A stretch of 64,000 nt of DNA from Rhizomys pruinosus (taxonomy: Eukaryota > Chordata > Mammalia > Rodentia > Spalacidae). The stretch lies in assembly GCA_009823505.1 (NCBI GenBank), contig VZQC01006272.1, forward strand, positions 39,137 through 103,136, in the 5' to 3' direction. Position numbers and translations under genes: made by a program. The notes under the pieces are model-generated. The model searched no databases. It was not told where the DNA came from and was given only the letters and a program-made list of their open reading frames with translations. Shown here piece after piece: positions 30,376 through 40,689 of this stretch; position 1 is the stretch's first letter; each line of letters begins with the position of its first letter.

Positions 30376-30580
30376 GTTTTATATGGATGAGTGTTTTGTC
30401 TGCATATATGTAAGTGCATCTGTGTCATGCAATGCCCATGGAACTCAGAAGAGGGTATTGAATCCCTTGGAACTGGAGTTATAGACAATTGTTGGTTGTT
30501 GTGTGGGTGCTGGGAACTGAACCCAAGTATTCTGGAAGAGTGGTTAGTTCTCTTAACTGCTGAGCCATTTCTCCAGTCCC
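30376..30580 (-). mobile_element. B2 SINE
   Basis: Reverse-strand B2 tail-to-tail with the preceding B1, ending 'gagccatttctccagtccc'. Confidence 0.9.
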
Positions 30581-30645
30581 AATTATTTTTTTTCCTTATG
30601 CTTGCTTTGGGTTTATTATTTTTTTCTACTTAAAAATACTTTTGT

Positions 30646-30871
30646 TGGGCTGGAGAGATGGCTCAGCATTTCAGAGCACTGATAGCTCTTGCAGAAGACA
30701 CAAGTTTGATTCCCAGCATGCATATGGTGGCTAAGAATTGTCCTTAACTCCAGTTCCAAGGGAATCTGATGCCCTCATCTGACCTCCATGGCATTGCACA
30801 ACACAGGTGCACTCATACACATGCAGGCAATACATTTATGCACATAAAATAAAAATAAAAATAATAAAAAT
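30646..30871 (+). mobile_element. B2 SINE
   Basis: Complete diverged B2 with an (AAAAT)n tail. Confidence 0.92.
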
Positions 30872-30872
30872 G

Positions 30873-31258
30873 ACTTTATTGATTTTTTGAGCATTTCGCA
30901 CAATGTATTTTGATCATTTTCAGACTCCCTCCCACATCTCCACCCCCATCTTACTAACCCCAAACTTCATGTCCTCTGCTATTATTGTTTATTGAATCTA
31001 ATTTGTGTTTCTGAAATGCTCTTGGGTAGCTATTCATTCCCTACAGCCTGGTCAACCTACCCAGGTCTCTTAAAGAAAACTGACGTTCTCTTCCGGCAGC
31101 TATCAGTTACCCACAGTTCCTCAGCTAGGGTCGGGGCTTTTTGCCCACCTCCCCTCCAGCTAGGACTGTGTCTGGTCTGAGCTTGAGCAGGCCTTGTGCA
31201 TGCCGTCACCTGTGTGTTCATGTGTGGAACTGCCCTGTTGTTTTGGATGTAGTGACTT
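30873..31258 (-). mobile_element. Rodent L1 fragment (antisense 3' region)
   Basis: Antisense rodent L1 text: 'tttgatcattttcagactcc', 'aagaaaactgacgttctctt', 'cctcagctagggtcggggct' and 'gagcttgagcaggccttgtg', in the order seen in rodent L1 3' regions. Confidence 0.7.
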
Positions 31259-31790
31259 AGATTAGTGATTTGAAATCTTTTCAGAGAAAGTCATTAACAA
31301 TGTCAATTTCCCTCACAGCAGTCCTTTTACTTGCGTCACACACATTTTAAATGTTCTCTCTTGATTTTCATTTAGTTTATGCATTTTCAAAATTTAGTTA
31401 AGGCTTCCTCTTTGATCCTTGTATTGTTTAACAATATTTTATTTAATTTCCAAGTAGATGATAATTCTCATTTTTTCTGTTACTGGTTTCTAGTTTAGTT
31501 TTATTTGTTTAGAAAAACTCTGTGATTTAACTTCAGAATTATTGGTGTTTGCTTTATGATATAGGATATAATTTATCGTGGTTAATGTTCTAATGGTACT
31601 TGAAAGGAGCATAGATGCTGCTGTTGTTGAAGGGTTTATAAATGCTGACATGTTGCTTGATGACACTGTTTATTTCTTTTATATTTTTGGCCATTTTCTG
31701 TCTCACTGATAATTCTAAGCATGCATGCTTCTTCCTGCTTTCTCGGTTTGGTTTTAGGTGTGTCTTATTCCATTTGTATAGTTATAGCAG
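31259..31790 (-). mobile_element. Ancient L1 ORF2 fragment
   Basis: Antisense, strongly diverged ORF2-region words: 'ttgtttaacaatattttatt', 'tctgttactggtttctagtt' and 'gctgctgttgttgaaggg'. Many stops; a non-coding relic. Confidence 0.65.
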
Positions 31791-31924
31791 AATATCTGAA
31801 TGTTTTGTAAAGTATGGAATACCTAAATAAATGATAGGGGAAAACCCCAGAAATCTCTTTCTCATAGTTCTGGAAGCTAAAATTTCCAAGATAAAGGAGC
31901 CAGGTTGGTAGAGGTCTTTTTACT

Positions 31925-31928
31925 TTTT

Positions 31929-32008
<80 letters not shown>

Positions 32009-32157
32009 TCGTTCTTTTTTTAAGCAGGGTCTCCCTATAGCCCAGCTGTCCTGGAAACTCACTCTGTAAACCAGCTGGCCTTGGAACTCCAACAGAGATC
32101 CGCCTACCTTCTACCTCCCAAGTGCTGGGATTATAGAATGCACCACCATGCCCAGAT
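31925..32157 (-). mobile_element. B1 SINE with (CTTT)n tail side
   Basis: About 21 CTTT units (31925-32010) precede a reverse-strand B1 (about 32015-32157). It is the left of the three B1 elements that bracket the tandem duplication. Confidence 0.92.
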
Positions 32158-32164
32158 AGAGGTC

Positions 32165-32515
32165 TTCTTATTGTATCCTTGGTTGGGGGTGTGGTACAGA
32201 GGCAAGGAAGAGTGAGTCCACTCCATACACCCTTCCTACAGCAGCATCAGTCCAGTACTGAGGGCTATGGTGGTCTAAGCACTGCCTCCAAGGTCCCACC
32301 ACCAAACACCTTGAATTAGACATTATGTTTCCAATCTGCATTTTCAGGAGACACATTCTAACCACAGCAACATACTTCGAATCTGTGGTTTAGTGTGCAT
32401 GCTTCAGGATCACTAAAATGTTTTGGTGAATTTCATCTTATATTCTTTTTCAGGTAAAATTTTCCTTATTCTGAATTCTACTGTATTTGGATCAATGTAG
32501 TCACTGCTGCTTTTA
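32165..32515 (-). mobile_element. Old LTR-like and L1 fragments
   Basis: 32165-32375 ('gacattatgtttccaatctg', 'gagacacattctaaccacag') resembles the end of an ancient LTR. 32380-32515 has antisense L1 words ('attctgaattctactgtatt'). Both are weak assignments and are repeated at +1873 bp. Confidence 0.4.
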
Positions 32516-32591
32516 TATTAATTTATTATATTAAATTAATAAATTTATTGTCATAAAATTTATTATGAATTTATTATTATTATGAAGTTAT

Positions 32592-32847
32592 TATTATTAT
32601 TTTTTTTATTAATTTTTATTTATTTCTTTATGTGTATGAATGTACTGTCTGCCATGCAAGTTTGTGCACCCGTGTCGTGCAATGTCTCGGAGGTCAGAAG
32701 AGGGTGTCGGATTCCCCTGGAACTGGAGTTCTCCTGGAATTGGAGTTTCAGATGGTTCTCAGCTGCCACGTGGGTGCTGGGGATCGAACCCAGGTCCTCT
32801 GTAAGAGCGGTCGGCGCTCTTAACTGCTAGGCCATCTCTCCAGCCCC
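32592..32847 (-). mobile_element. B2 SINE, long form, young (copy 1)
   Basis: Complete CpG-rich B2 with the internal duplication. Target-site duplication 'tgaagttatt' at 32582-32591 and 32848-32857. Differs from its duplicate at 'ctgccatgcaagtttg' versus 'ctgcatgcaggtctg'. Confidence 0.95.
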
Positions 32848-32889
32848 TGAAGTTATTGTTAATGTTGGTATTGGATTGCCTTCCTCATT

Positions 32890-33106
32890 GGTTTACTTTC
32901 TGCTTTGATTTGGATACAGTTTAAGCACATCCCTTAAGGTTCATGTGCTGAAATTTAATCACCACTGTGAGACAGTAAGAGGATGAGACGTACCCGAACC
33001 ATAATGTGTAGAAATAAGGCCTTTGGGAAGTGATAAGACCTTTACTAGTATTGGATGAGGTCACTGGGGCACAGACCCATGAGAGGATACTAGTGCCTTA
33101 AAAAAT
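32890..33106 (+). mobile_element. MaLR-like LTR fragment
   Basis: Text such as 'aggttcatgtgctgaaattt', 'aaggcctttgggaagtgata' and 'ggtcactggggcac' follows the MST/MLT1 LTR order. Diverged and truncated. Repeated in copy 2. Confidence 0.6.
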
Positions 33107-33445
33107 ACATACATATAATTTGTGTATGTGCAGTATATGTATGTGGTGTGTGTTGTATGTATACATGTGTGCATGCTGTATATGCACATGTGTGTATATG
33201 TACAGAGGCAAGAGGAGGATCTGCTATCTTTATTCTGTCACTCCCCACCCTATGGTTTCTCACTGAACCTGAAGCTTGACCTTTAAGCTAGGCTGCCTGG
33301 CCAGCCAGCTCTTGGGATGCACCTGTCTCTGCCTTCCACGCCAGTGCTAGGGTCCTAGGCTGGCCCATGTCTGGCTGCACCTAGCTTTATGTAGGTGCTG
33401 GGATCTGAACTCGGGTCCTTGTGCTTGTGTGGTAGGTCTGTCATG
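33107..33445 (-). mobile_element. B4-type SINE
   Basis: A TG/TA-rich tail side is followed by 'cagctcttgggatgcacctg' and 'gtgctgggatctgaactcgg', antisense B4-type. Repeated in copy 2. Confidence 0.75.
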
Positions 33446-33450
33446 CTAAG

Positions 33451-33538
33451 TAGACCAGGCTGGCCTTGAACTCACAAAGATCCACCTGCTTCTGCCTCCC
33501 AAGTGCTAGGATTAAAGGCGTGCACCACCACACCCGGC
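33451..33538 (-). mobile_element. B1 SINE, 3'-truncated
   Basis: Only the 5' two-thirds of a reverse-strand B1 ('gtagaccaggctggccttga' to 'cacacccggcc'). Confidence 0.9.
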
Positions 33539-33845
33539 CCTCATTTTATTTTAAACACTAGTTAGTTTTCTTTTAAAATCAGATCCAGAATTCATAATTG
33601 ACAGTCATTTTCTTTCTCCGGGTGAAAAATGCTCTGGTCTTTTCCTCTGGATCGGTGGGTCCAGTTTCAGATGAGAACTGCCATTTTGCATTCTTTTCTG
33701 ATTGTTTTAATGCTTTTCTTGGTCTGTAGTTTTATGGAGTTTAATCCTGATTTAGCTTTGTGGATTTCTTTGAATTTACCCTATTTTGAGTTTGTGTAGT
33801 GTCTTGACTTTTGTTAAATTTTGGAAAATTTAATGATTATTTCTT
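33539..33845 (-). mobile_element. Probable ancient L1 fragment
   Basis: AT-rich, with 'ttgttaaattttggaaaatt' and 'ggatcggtgggtccagtttc', resembling antisense old L1. Low certainty. Confidence 0.4.
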
Positions 33846-33855
33846 TTAAAATGTT

Positions 33856-33889
<34 letters not shown>

Positions 33890-33890
33890 T

Positions 33891-35767
33891 CTTTTTGAGA
33901 CAGGGTTTCCCTATAGTCCCAGCTGTTCTGGAACTCTCTATGTAGACCAGCTGGCCTTGAACTCACAGAGATCCGCCTACCTCTACCTCCCAAGTGCTGG
34001 GATTATAGACATGCACCACCATGCCCAGATAGAGGTCTTCTTATTGTATCCTTGGTTGGGGGTGTGGTACAGAGGCAAGGAAGAGTGAGTCCACTCCATA
34101 CACCCTTCCTACAGCAGCATCAGTCCAGTACTGAGGGCTATGGTGGTCTAAGCACTGCCTCCAAGGTCCCACCACCAAACACCTTGAATTAGACATTATG
34201 TTTCCAATCTGCATTTTCAGGAGACACATTCTAACCACAGCAACATACTTCGAATCTGTGGTTTAGTGTGCATGCTTCAGGATCACTAAAATGTTTTGGT
34301 GAATTTCATCTTATATTCTTTTTCAGGTAAAATTTTCCTTATTCTGAATTCTACTGTATTTGGATCAATGTAGTCACTGCTGCTTTTATTATTAATTTAT
34401 TATATAAATTATAAATTTATTGTCATAAAATTTATTATGAATTTATTATTATTATGAAGTTATTATTATTATTTTTTTTATTAATTTTATTTATTTCTTT
34501 ATGTGTATGAATGTACTGTCTGCATGCAGGTCTGTGCACCCGTGTCGTGCAATGTCTCGGAGGTCAGAAGAGGGTGTCGGATTCCCCTGGAACTGGAGTT
34601 CTCCTGGAATTGGAGTTTCAGATGGTTCTCAGCTGCCACGTGGGTGCTGGGGATCGAACCCAGGTCCTCTGTAAGAGCGGTCGGCGCTCTTAACTGCTAG
34701 GCCATCTCTCCAGCCCCTGAAGTTATTGTTAATGTTGGTATTGGATTGCCTTCCTCATTGGTTTACTTTCTGCTTTGATTTGGATACAGTTTAAGCACAT
34801 CCCTTAAGGTTCATGTGCTGAAATTTAATCACCACTGTGAGACAGTAAGAGGATGAGACGTACCCGAACCATAATGTGTAGAAATAAGGCCTTTGGGAAG
34901 TGATAAGACCTTTACTAGTATTGGATGAGGTCACTGGGGCACAGACCCATGAGAGGATACTAGTGCCTTAAAAAATACATACATATAATTTGTGTATGTG
35001 CAGTATATGTATGTGGTGTGTGTGTTGTATGAAACGATACTGTGTGCATGCTGGTATATGCACATGTGTGTATATGTACAGAGGCAAGAGGAGGATCTGC
35101 TATCTTTATCTGTCACTCCCCCACCCTATGGTTTCTCACTGAACCTGAAGCTTGACCTTTAAGCAGGCTGCCTGGCCACCCAGCTCTTGGGATGCACCTG
35201 TCTCTGCCTTCCACGCCAGTGCTAGGGTCCTAGGCTGGCCCATGCCTGGCTGCACTAGCTTTATGTAGGTGCTGGGATCTGAACTCGGGTCCTTGTGCTT
35301 GTGTGGTAGGTCTGTCATGCTAAGTAGACCAGGCTGGCCTTGAACTCACAAAGATCCCCCCTGCTTCTGCCTCCCAAGTGCTAGGATTAAAGCGTGCACC
35401 ACCACCCCGGCCCCGCATTTTATTTTAAACACTAGTTAGTTTTCTTTTAAAATCAGATCCAGAATTCATAATTGACAGTCATTTTCTTTCTCCGGGTGAA
35501 AAATGCTTCTGGTCTTTTCCTCTGGATCGGTGGGTCCAGTTTCAGATGAGAACGTGCATTTTGCATTCTTTTCTGATTGTTTTAATGCTTTTCTTGGTCT
35601 GTAGTTTTTGGAGTTTAATCCTGATTTAGCTTTGTGGATTTCTTTGAATTTACCCTATTTTGAGTTTGTGTAGTGTCTTGACTTTTGTTAAATTTTGGAA
35701 AAATTTAATGATTATCTCTTTTAAATGTTTTTATTTATTTATTATTAATATTTTAATTATTATTTTT
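33891..35767. repeat. Tandem segmental duplication, copy 2
   Basis: Begins in a middle B1 (about 33891-34030) that joins the copies and ends at a third B1 (35768). It repeats the whole copy 1 order (LTR-like, L1-like, B2, MaLR-like, B4-type, B1, L1-like). From about 35010 it has many one-base insertions and deletions relative to copy 1. Confidence 0.96.
34465..34717 (-). mobile_element. B2 SINE, long form (copy 2)
   Basis: Duplicate of the B2 at 32592 with the same target-site duplication (34455-34464 and 34718-34727), so it was copied with the segment and is not an independent insertion. Confidence 0.95.
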
Positions 35768-35893
35768 CTTTTTGAGACAGGGTTTTCCTTATAGCCCCAG
35801 CTGTTTGGAACTCTCTATAAGATCAAGGCTGGCCTCTACGAGATCCACTGACTCCTGATACTAGATTAAAGGTGTGGGCTATCACCCCTGGCT
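35768..35893 (-). mobile_element. B1 SINE, damaged
   Basis: Reverse-strand B1 with several short deletions ('ggcctctacgagatccactg'). The right bracket of the duplication. Confidence 0.85.
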
Positions 35894-35896
35894 TTA

Positions 35897-36104
35897 TTTA
35901 TTATTTTTTATTTTAATTAAATATGCAATGTATTATAAGTGCAACCCATGTTGTGGCAGTACCTGCAGAGGTCAGAAGAAGGTGTGGATCCCTTGGAATT
36001 GGAGTTACAGATGGTTGTTAGCTGCCATATAGGTGCTGGGATGTAAGCCCGGTCCTTTGCAAGAGTAGCCAGTGCTCTTAATTGTTGAGCCATCTCTCCA
36101 GCCC
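35897..36104 (-). mobile_element. B2 SINE
   Basis: Reverse-strand B2 with small deletions, ending 'gagccatctctccagccc'. Confidence 0.9.
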
Positions 36105-36409
36105 TAAAAAAATGTTTTAATTCTATACTCTTTATCGCCATTCCCTGGTCTGAAGACATGAAGATCATTACTGTCCATAGGTTCCTGATATGTGACTTTT
36201 CAAAGTAAGTTTTCTATTTTGATAAGGCTAAGCAAATTCCATTACTCTATCCCTAAGTTTACAGTCTATATTTTCTCATGAAAATATCACTCTCAAGCCC
36301 ACTCATTGAGTTTTTAAATTAAATTAATTTTTTTTAGTTTTTAAAAAAATTTTAAATTTAATTATAATATTTTAGTTATGGATTGAATTTCTTGCCTAAA
36401 CGATATGTT
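36105..36409. other. AT-rich interval
   Basis: No family assigned, no gene. Possibly old L1. Confidence 0.4.
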
Positions 36410-36560
36410 ATGTGCTGGGGGTGGGTGGACCCTTTAATCCTAGCACTGGGAGGGCAGAGCCAGGGGATCTGTGGAGTTCAAGGCCAGCCTGGTCTACAGA
36501 GAGTTCCAGGGACAGCTGGGGCTCAGGGAGACCCGGTCACAAAAATACCAAAAAAGAAAA
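36410..36560 (+). mobile_element. B1 SINE with many small indels
   Basis: Clearly B1 ('ttcaaggccagcctggtcta' is intact), but single bases are missing or added throughout ('cactgggagggcagagccag'). The pattern fits sequencing error better than decay. Confidence 0.88.
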
Positions 36561-36854
36561 AAATACATTGTTACTTATACAATTATGTTTGTAGATTTTA
36601 TTTACTCTTTATTCTCTCTATATGAGTGTTTTGCCTACATTACCTCCACTCCTCCTCCCAGATCCACCCCAGTCCCCTCCCAACTTCATGTCCTCTTCAT
36701 TATTATTATTGAAGCTTTGTGCATTTCATACATCATTTCCCAATCAATTCTAGACCATTCCACTCCTGGCCCCCACCCCACCAGAAGCTCATGCATTCTG
36801 CCATACATGTTTTTTCTTTCTTTCATCCTTTTCTGTTTAAAATTTTGTGTGTAG

Positions 36855-37100
36855 GGGCTGGAGAGATGGCCTAGGGGTTTAAGAGCACCGACTGCTCTTG
36901 CAGAGGAAACGGGTTTCGATCCCCAGCACCCATATGGCGGCTGAGAACCGTCTTCAACTCCAGTTCCAGGAGAATCCGACACCATTTTCTGACCTCCGCA
37001 GCTTTGCACAACACGGGTGCACAAACCTACATGCAGACAGTACATTCATACACATACAAAAATAAATGAAATTTAAAAAATTAAAAAAAAAGAAAAAAAT
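36855..37100 (+). mobile_element. B2 SINE, short form
   Basis: Complete, CpG retained. Imperfect flanks 'aaattttgtgtgtag' / 'aaatttgatgtag'. Confidence 0.93.
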
Positions 37101-37156
37101 TTGATGTAGAAGGTTATTGTTTTGGGTAGAAGTTCACCATTTCAGTCAGTTCTTTT

Positions 37157-37322
37157 TTTTTTTTTAACTTTTATTTATTAATAAAAGAGAAGAGGGTGTC
37201 GGATTCCCCTGGAACTGGAGTTAAAGACGGTTCTCAGCCACCATGTGGGTGCTGGGGATCGAACCCAGGTCCTCTGCAAGAGCAGTCAGCACTCTTAACT
37301 GCTAGGCCATCTCTCCAGCCCC
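37157..37322 (-). mobile_element. B2 SINE lacking its 3' third
   Basis: Reverse-strand B2 that keeps the A/T tail side and the 5' two-thirds but misses the segment between. Perfect target-site duplication 'ttcagtcagttcttt' at 37141-37155 and 37323-37337 shows it inserted in this form. Confidence 0.92.
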
Positions 37323-37521
37323 TTCAGTCAGTTCTTTGATCCAGTCTTTGTTGTTGTTGTTGTTCCTTCCAATTTGCATCATTCCAAAATATGCTCTTTA
37401 TTATTTTTTAAATAACCTACCAAGTCTTATTTGTGTTGACAATACACTGTATACATGGATGGAACTGACAAAAATTTTAAAAGGTAATTAGAGATTCCCC
37501 TGAACAAATAAAATCTACATT

Positions 37522-37665
37522 GGGGCTGGAGAGATGGCTCAGTGTTCAGCACACTGGCTGCTCTTAGAGAGGACCTGTGTTTGGTTCCCAGCACCCACAT
37601 GGCAGTTAACAACTGTCCTTACCTCCAGATCCTGAGGTTCCAAAGCCCTCTGCTGACCAGGGAAC
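37522..37665 (+). mobile_element. B2 SINE, 3'-truncated
   Basis: Head and middle present; ends near 'ctctgctgaccagggaact' without a tail. Confidence 0.87.
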
Positions 37666-37697
37666 TGATTTTCTCAAAAAAAATAATTGCTCCTTAA

Positions 37698-37842
37698 GCC
37701 AGGTGTGGTGGCTCATGCCTTTAATGTCAGCTCTTGGGACGCAGAGGCAGGCAGATCTCTGTGAGATTGGATGCCAGCCTGGTCTATGCAGGGAGTTTGA
37801 GGCTAGCTGGGGCTATAGGAAGATCCTGTCTCAAAAAGCTAT
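37698..37842 (+). mobile_element. B1 SINE
   Basis: Complete, moderately diverged. Confidence 0.92.
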
Positions 37843-37849
37843 TTTATCA

Positions 37850-38160
37850 TTGTTATTATTATGTGTGGGGAAGATGTGTGCATATGGGTCTGGACACGCA
37901 ACAATAGGTATGTGTACTGCGTGTATGTGAATTTGGGCAATGTGTGCCATAGTGCGCATGTGGAGGTCAGAGAAAGATTTTCATGAGCTGGTTTTCTCCT
38001 TCCACTGGGTTTCAGTGACTGAAATCAGGTGGTCAACCTTGGTGTCAGCCCTGTTACTCTTGCAGCCATCCTGCTGGTCCCTTGTGATACTGGAGACTGG
38101 ATCTAGGACTGTGCATATACTACGCGAACACTCTACACTGAGCTGTATCCCCAGACCTCT
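37850..38160 (-). mobile_element. B4/ID-type SINE
   Basis: A TG-rich tail side and 'catgtggaggtcagagaaag', 'ggttttctccttccactggg' and an ID-like antisense head (38086-38160, 'actctacactgagctgtatccc'). Confidence 0.6.
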
Positions 38161-38187
38161 TTTTATTTTTTATTTTTATTTATTTTT

Positions 38188-38324
38188 GGTTTTTTTGAGA
38201 CAGGGTCTCCCTGTAGCCCCATCTCGCCTGGAACTCACTCTGTAGACCAGGCTGGCCTTGAATTCACAGAGATCTGCCTGCCTCTGTCTCCCGAGATTAA
38301 AGTTGTGCACCACCAAGCCCAGCA
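38188..38324 (-). mobile_element. B1 SINE
   Basis: Reverse-strand B1 with a short deletion before 'cgagattaaag'. Confidence 0.92.
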
Positions 38325-38326
38325 CT

Positions 38327-38417
38327 TATTTTTTGAGATAGGGTCTCACTGAGTTGCCCAGGCTGGCTTTGAATTCACTTTTTTGTGATCCTCCTGCCCC
38401 AATTTCCCAAGCAGTGC
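38327..38417 (-). mobile_element. Old 7SL-derived monomer (proto-B1-like)
   Basis: 'gagatagggtctcactgagt' and 'ttgcccaggctggctttgaa' lack the B1-specific middle and look closer to 7SL/FLAM-type monomers. Confidence 0.5.
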
Positions 38418-38499
38418 AGCCATATATTACCAGGCTGGGCTTGATTGGTCCTTTTAGCAGCCATGTATTACCAGGCTGGGCTCGATTGGTCCTTTTAGC
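38418..38499. repeat. 41-bp tandem duplication
   Basis: Two units starting 'agccatatattaccaggctg' (38418) and 'agccatgtattaccaggctg' (38459), two or so differences. Confidence 0.95.
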
Positions 38500-39194
38500 C
38501 CTGGTGACACATGTTGGTCCCACAGTCAGAATTTTGTCATCTCAAATGATTTTGCAACTCGGAGAATGGCTTTTTCTTTACATGCTGTATCTGATCTCCA
38601 GTTGAGAGCTGTGCATTATGTCTTCGTACTGGTTTTTGGTTTTCCACACCCTGACCCTATAGGTCCTTGTCAGCCCCCTGTCCTGTCAATCAGATCCACT
38701 TTCAGTCCTAGTGATGTTGAAGGGGCCATGGAGCAGCTGCCCTGTGGCTGTGGGGAAATTAATTGGGAATCAAATATTTGCTTACTTCAGAGTGATTTAT
38801 CACAATTAAAAGGAGTCATTATGTGCCCTTTGGGTCAAGTCAGAGATTTCAAGGGGTTGACTACTGGAATGTGTTATAAATCAGGTTGGGGAAGAGTCTT
38901 TGCACCTGGCAGAGTTTGTCCACAGGGATAGCCACAGGTGTCCAGAGGAGTTAGTTTAAGGTGGTGGTTGGAGCATGTCAAGGGCTCTGCCTCATCTGAG
39001 ACAGTCCTCCAGGAGGCCACCACCATGCTCACAAGCCAACGTCTCATCACACCTGACTTCTTCCAAGTCAGAACTCATTGTCGTTTCTTCAGAATGCCAG
39101 ATGTGGCTCAGAATTGCTTCAGAGCTTACATGACAATGAGAACAGTCGAATCGTATGTCCCTGACTTGTGCTCATCTCTAGATGTGTGCTGTCA
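38500..39194. promoter_or_regulatory. Single-copy block with enhancer-like part
   Basis: 38540-38900 is repeat-free, with 'ggggaaattaattgggaatc' and 'tttatcacaattaaaaggag'. The remainder (to 39194) is unremarkable. Overlapping plus-strand frames of 120 codons have no domain features. The regulatory reading is inference. Confidence 0.3.
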
Positions 39195-39475
39195 GGGTTG
39201 GGGAGATGGCTCAGTAGGTACAGTGCTTGCCAAACTAGCATCAGGACCCAAATTCAGATCCCTAGCACCTGTGTTCAAACTCTGTTGTGACTGTGGGCGT
39301 CTGTAATCCCAGCATTGGGAGGCAGAGACAGGAGGGTCCCAGAGGCTTGCTGGTTATGTACTTGAGCCAATTGGTGAGTTCCAGGTTCAGTGAGAGACCC
39401 AGTGTCAAAGGATAAGGTGGAGAGTGATAGAGGAAGACACTTGGTGTTGATGTCTGGTCTCTGCACAGAAATGCG
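39195..39475 (+). mobile_element. B4-type SINE
   Basis: Head 'gggttggggagatggctcag', B1-like half 'gtctgtaatcccagcattgg', 3' part 'gataaggtggagagtgatag'. Confidence 0.88.
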
Positions 39476-39488
39476 TAACACACACAAC

Positions 39489-39490
<2 letters not shown>

Positions 39491-39556
<66 letters not shown>

Positions 39557-39574
39557 CAGAGAGACAGAGAGAGG
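39491..39574. repeat. (GA)n / (GACAGA)n microsatellite
   Basis: Pure GA run changing to GACAGAGA units. Confidence 0.97.
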
Positions 39575-40044
39575 CTGGTCATATGCTTGCAGGGCTAAAC
39601 CACAGGTCCTGTTACAATGATTTCTCTCCATGTATCTCTCTCTGTCTCTATCTCTCAGTGCTGTTGAACCTACATCCACCAAGGCAAGCTTCCTGCCACT
39701 AGGTTACACCCCCAGCTATTCTCTTTAAATAATACATTTTTCCGCGTGTGCATATAAAAGTCAGGCCCACTAGGACGCAGCTGTTCTCTGGTGAGATGTG
39801 AAGAGGCTGTAGCTTTTTAGATTTAGGAAGCGTTTTGGTGGCAGTTCTGGAAAACTCAGTTCTATAAACCGTGCTGACAGCTGGGATCGATTAACTTTCA
39901 CTGAAGATTCAAATCCAGCCTGAGGCGGGGGTCCCCTGATAAGAGCAAACCTAGGAGTTGAAACACAGCACTGCTTGGGGGCACAGATACTTGTGGGCAA
40001 GATTGTTACAGATCAGCTCTTAGGAGGAAGGTTAGTTTATTTAA
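39575..40044. promoter_or_regulatory. Single-copy block, candidate regulatory part 39770-40010
   Basis: CpG-containing unique DNA ('gggatcgattaactttcact', 'taaaccgtgctgacagctgg'). No repeat. Inference from composition and motifs only. Confidence 0.3.
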
Positions 40045-40225
40045 AGTTTTATATTATTTAGTTATTTAGTTTATTGCCTGGGTGGGCATGAGCATGTCAC
40101 TGCGCATGCACAGCAATCTGAGGACAACTTTCTATAGTTGGTTCTCTCCTTTGCCGTGTGGACTCTGAGAATCAAACTTGGGTTGACAGGCTTGGCATCA
40201 AGTGCCTTTACCCACTGAGCCATCT
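40045..40225 (-). mobile_element. B4-type SINE
   Basis: 'ggacaactttctatagttgg', 'ttctctcctttgccgtgtgg' and 'aagtgcctttacccactgag' are antisense rodent SINE text. Confidence 0.65.
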
Positions 40226-40689
40226 TGTAGTAACGTCAGCTCTACGAGAGGGCGACTTGTGCTGTATCCAGGCTTTCTCAGCCTAAGAGACATTTTTGGC
40301 TCTTGCCTACTAGGTATAAAGGCCCCATGAGTGACCACTGTGGCTGCCATGCCAGGAGCTCAGGATATGATTGGTGCTTGGAAGGTGGAGAGGGTTTTGT
40401 TGCTTCTAAGGAAAGTGGTTGGTGCAGGGCTGGCTACGCTGGCTTGGGTCATGATGGCCCTAATGAACGCAGCACTGACACCTGTTACCTGCCTTCGGGC
40501 TCATCCAGTGACCTATCCCCAGGGAACACGTGGCAAGCGTTTTCCACTTGGACAACAGAAGGGCCCCGTGGGATGGCTCTTGGCCCTTTTGCCCACCCAG
40601 GTCTGCTGCCCTGTTGCTTCTCAATCCTTGTTTTGCTTCCTACTGTCATGGTCATGGGCACCTTTGGGACCAGCTATTACTCCCTAAGG
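40226..40689. other. Single-copy interval
   Basis: Two overlapping plus-strand frames (131 codons at 40303-40698, 118 at 40331-40687) are the longest non-repeat frames here. They overlap out of phase and show no recognisable domain, so I do not call a gene. Confidence 0.4.

Larger units (their letters stand above)
32015..33890. repeat. Tandem segmental duplication, copy 1 (1.87 kb)
   Basis: Runs from inside the first B1 to the second B1. Offset to copy 2 is 1873 bp at 'ggtcttcttattg' (32161 versus 34034) and 1877 bp at the right end. The first about 350 bp after the B1 look identical in both copies. Confidence 0.96.
36632..37440 (-). mobile_element. Rodent L1 antisense 3' region, interrupted by two B2
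   Basis: 'gtgcatttcatacatcattt', 'ccaccagaagctcatgcatt' and 'cagttctttgatccagtctt' align in order with the better copy at 42105-42780. Two B2 elements interrupt it. Confidence 0.65.

Noticed and set aside
39197..39475. Independent B1 within 39.2-39.5 kb
   Set aside because: The B1-like half is joined to a tRNA-like head and a specific 3' part, as expected for one B4-type element.
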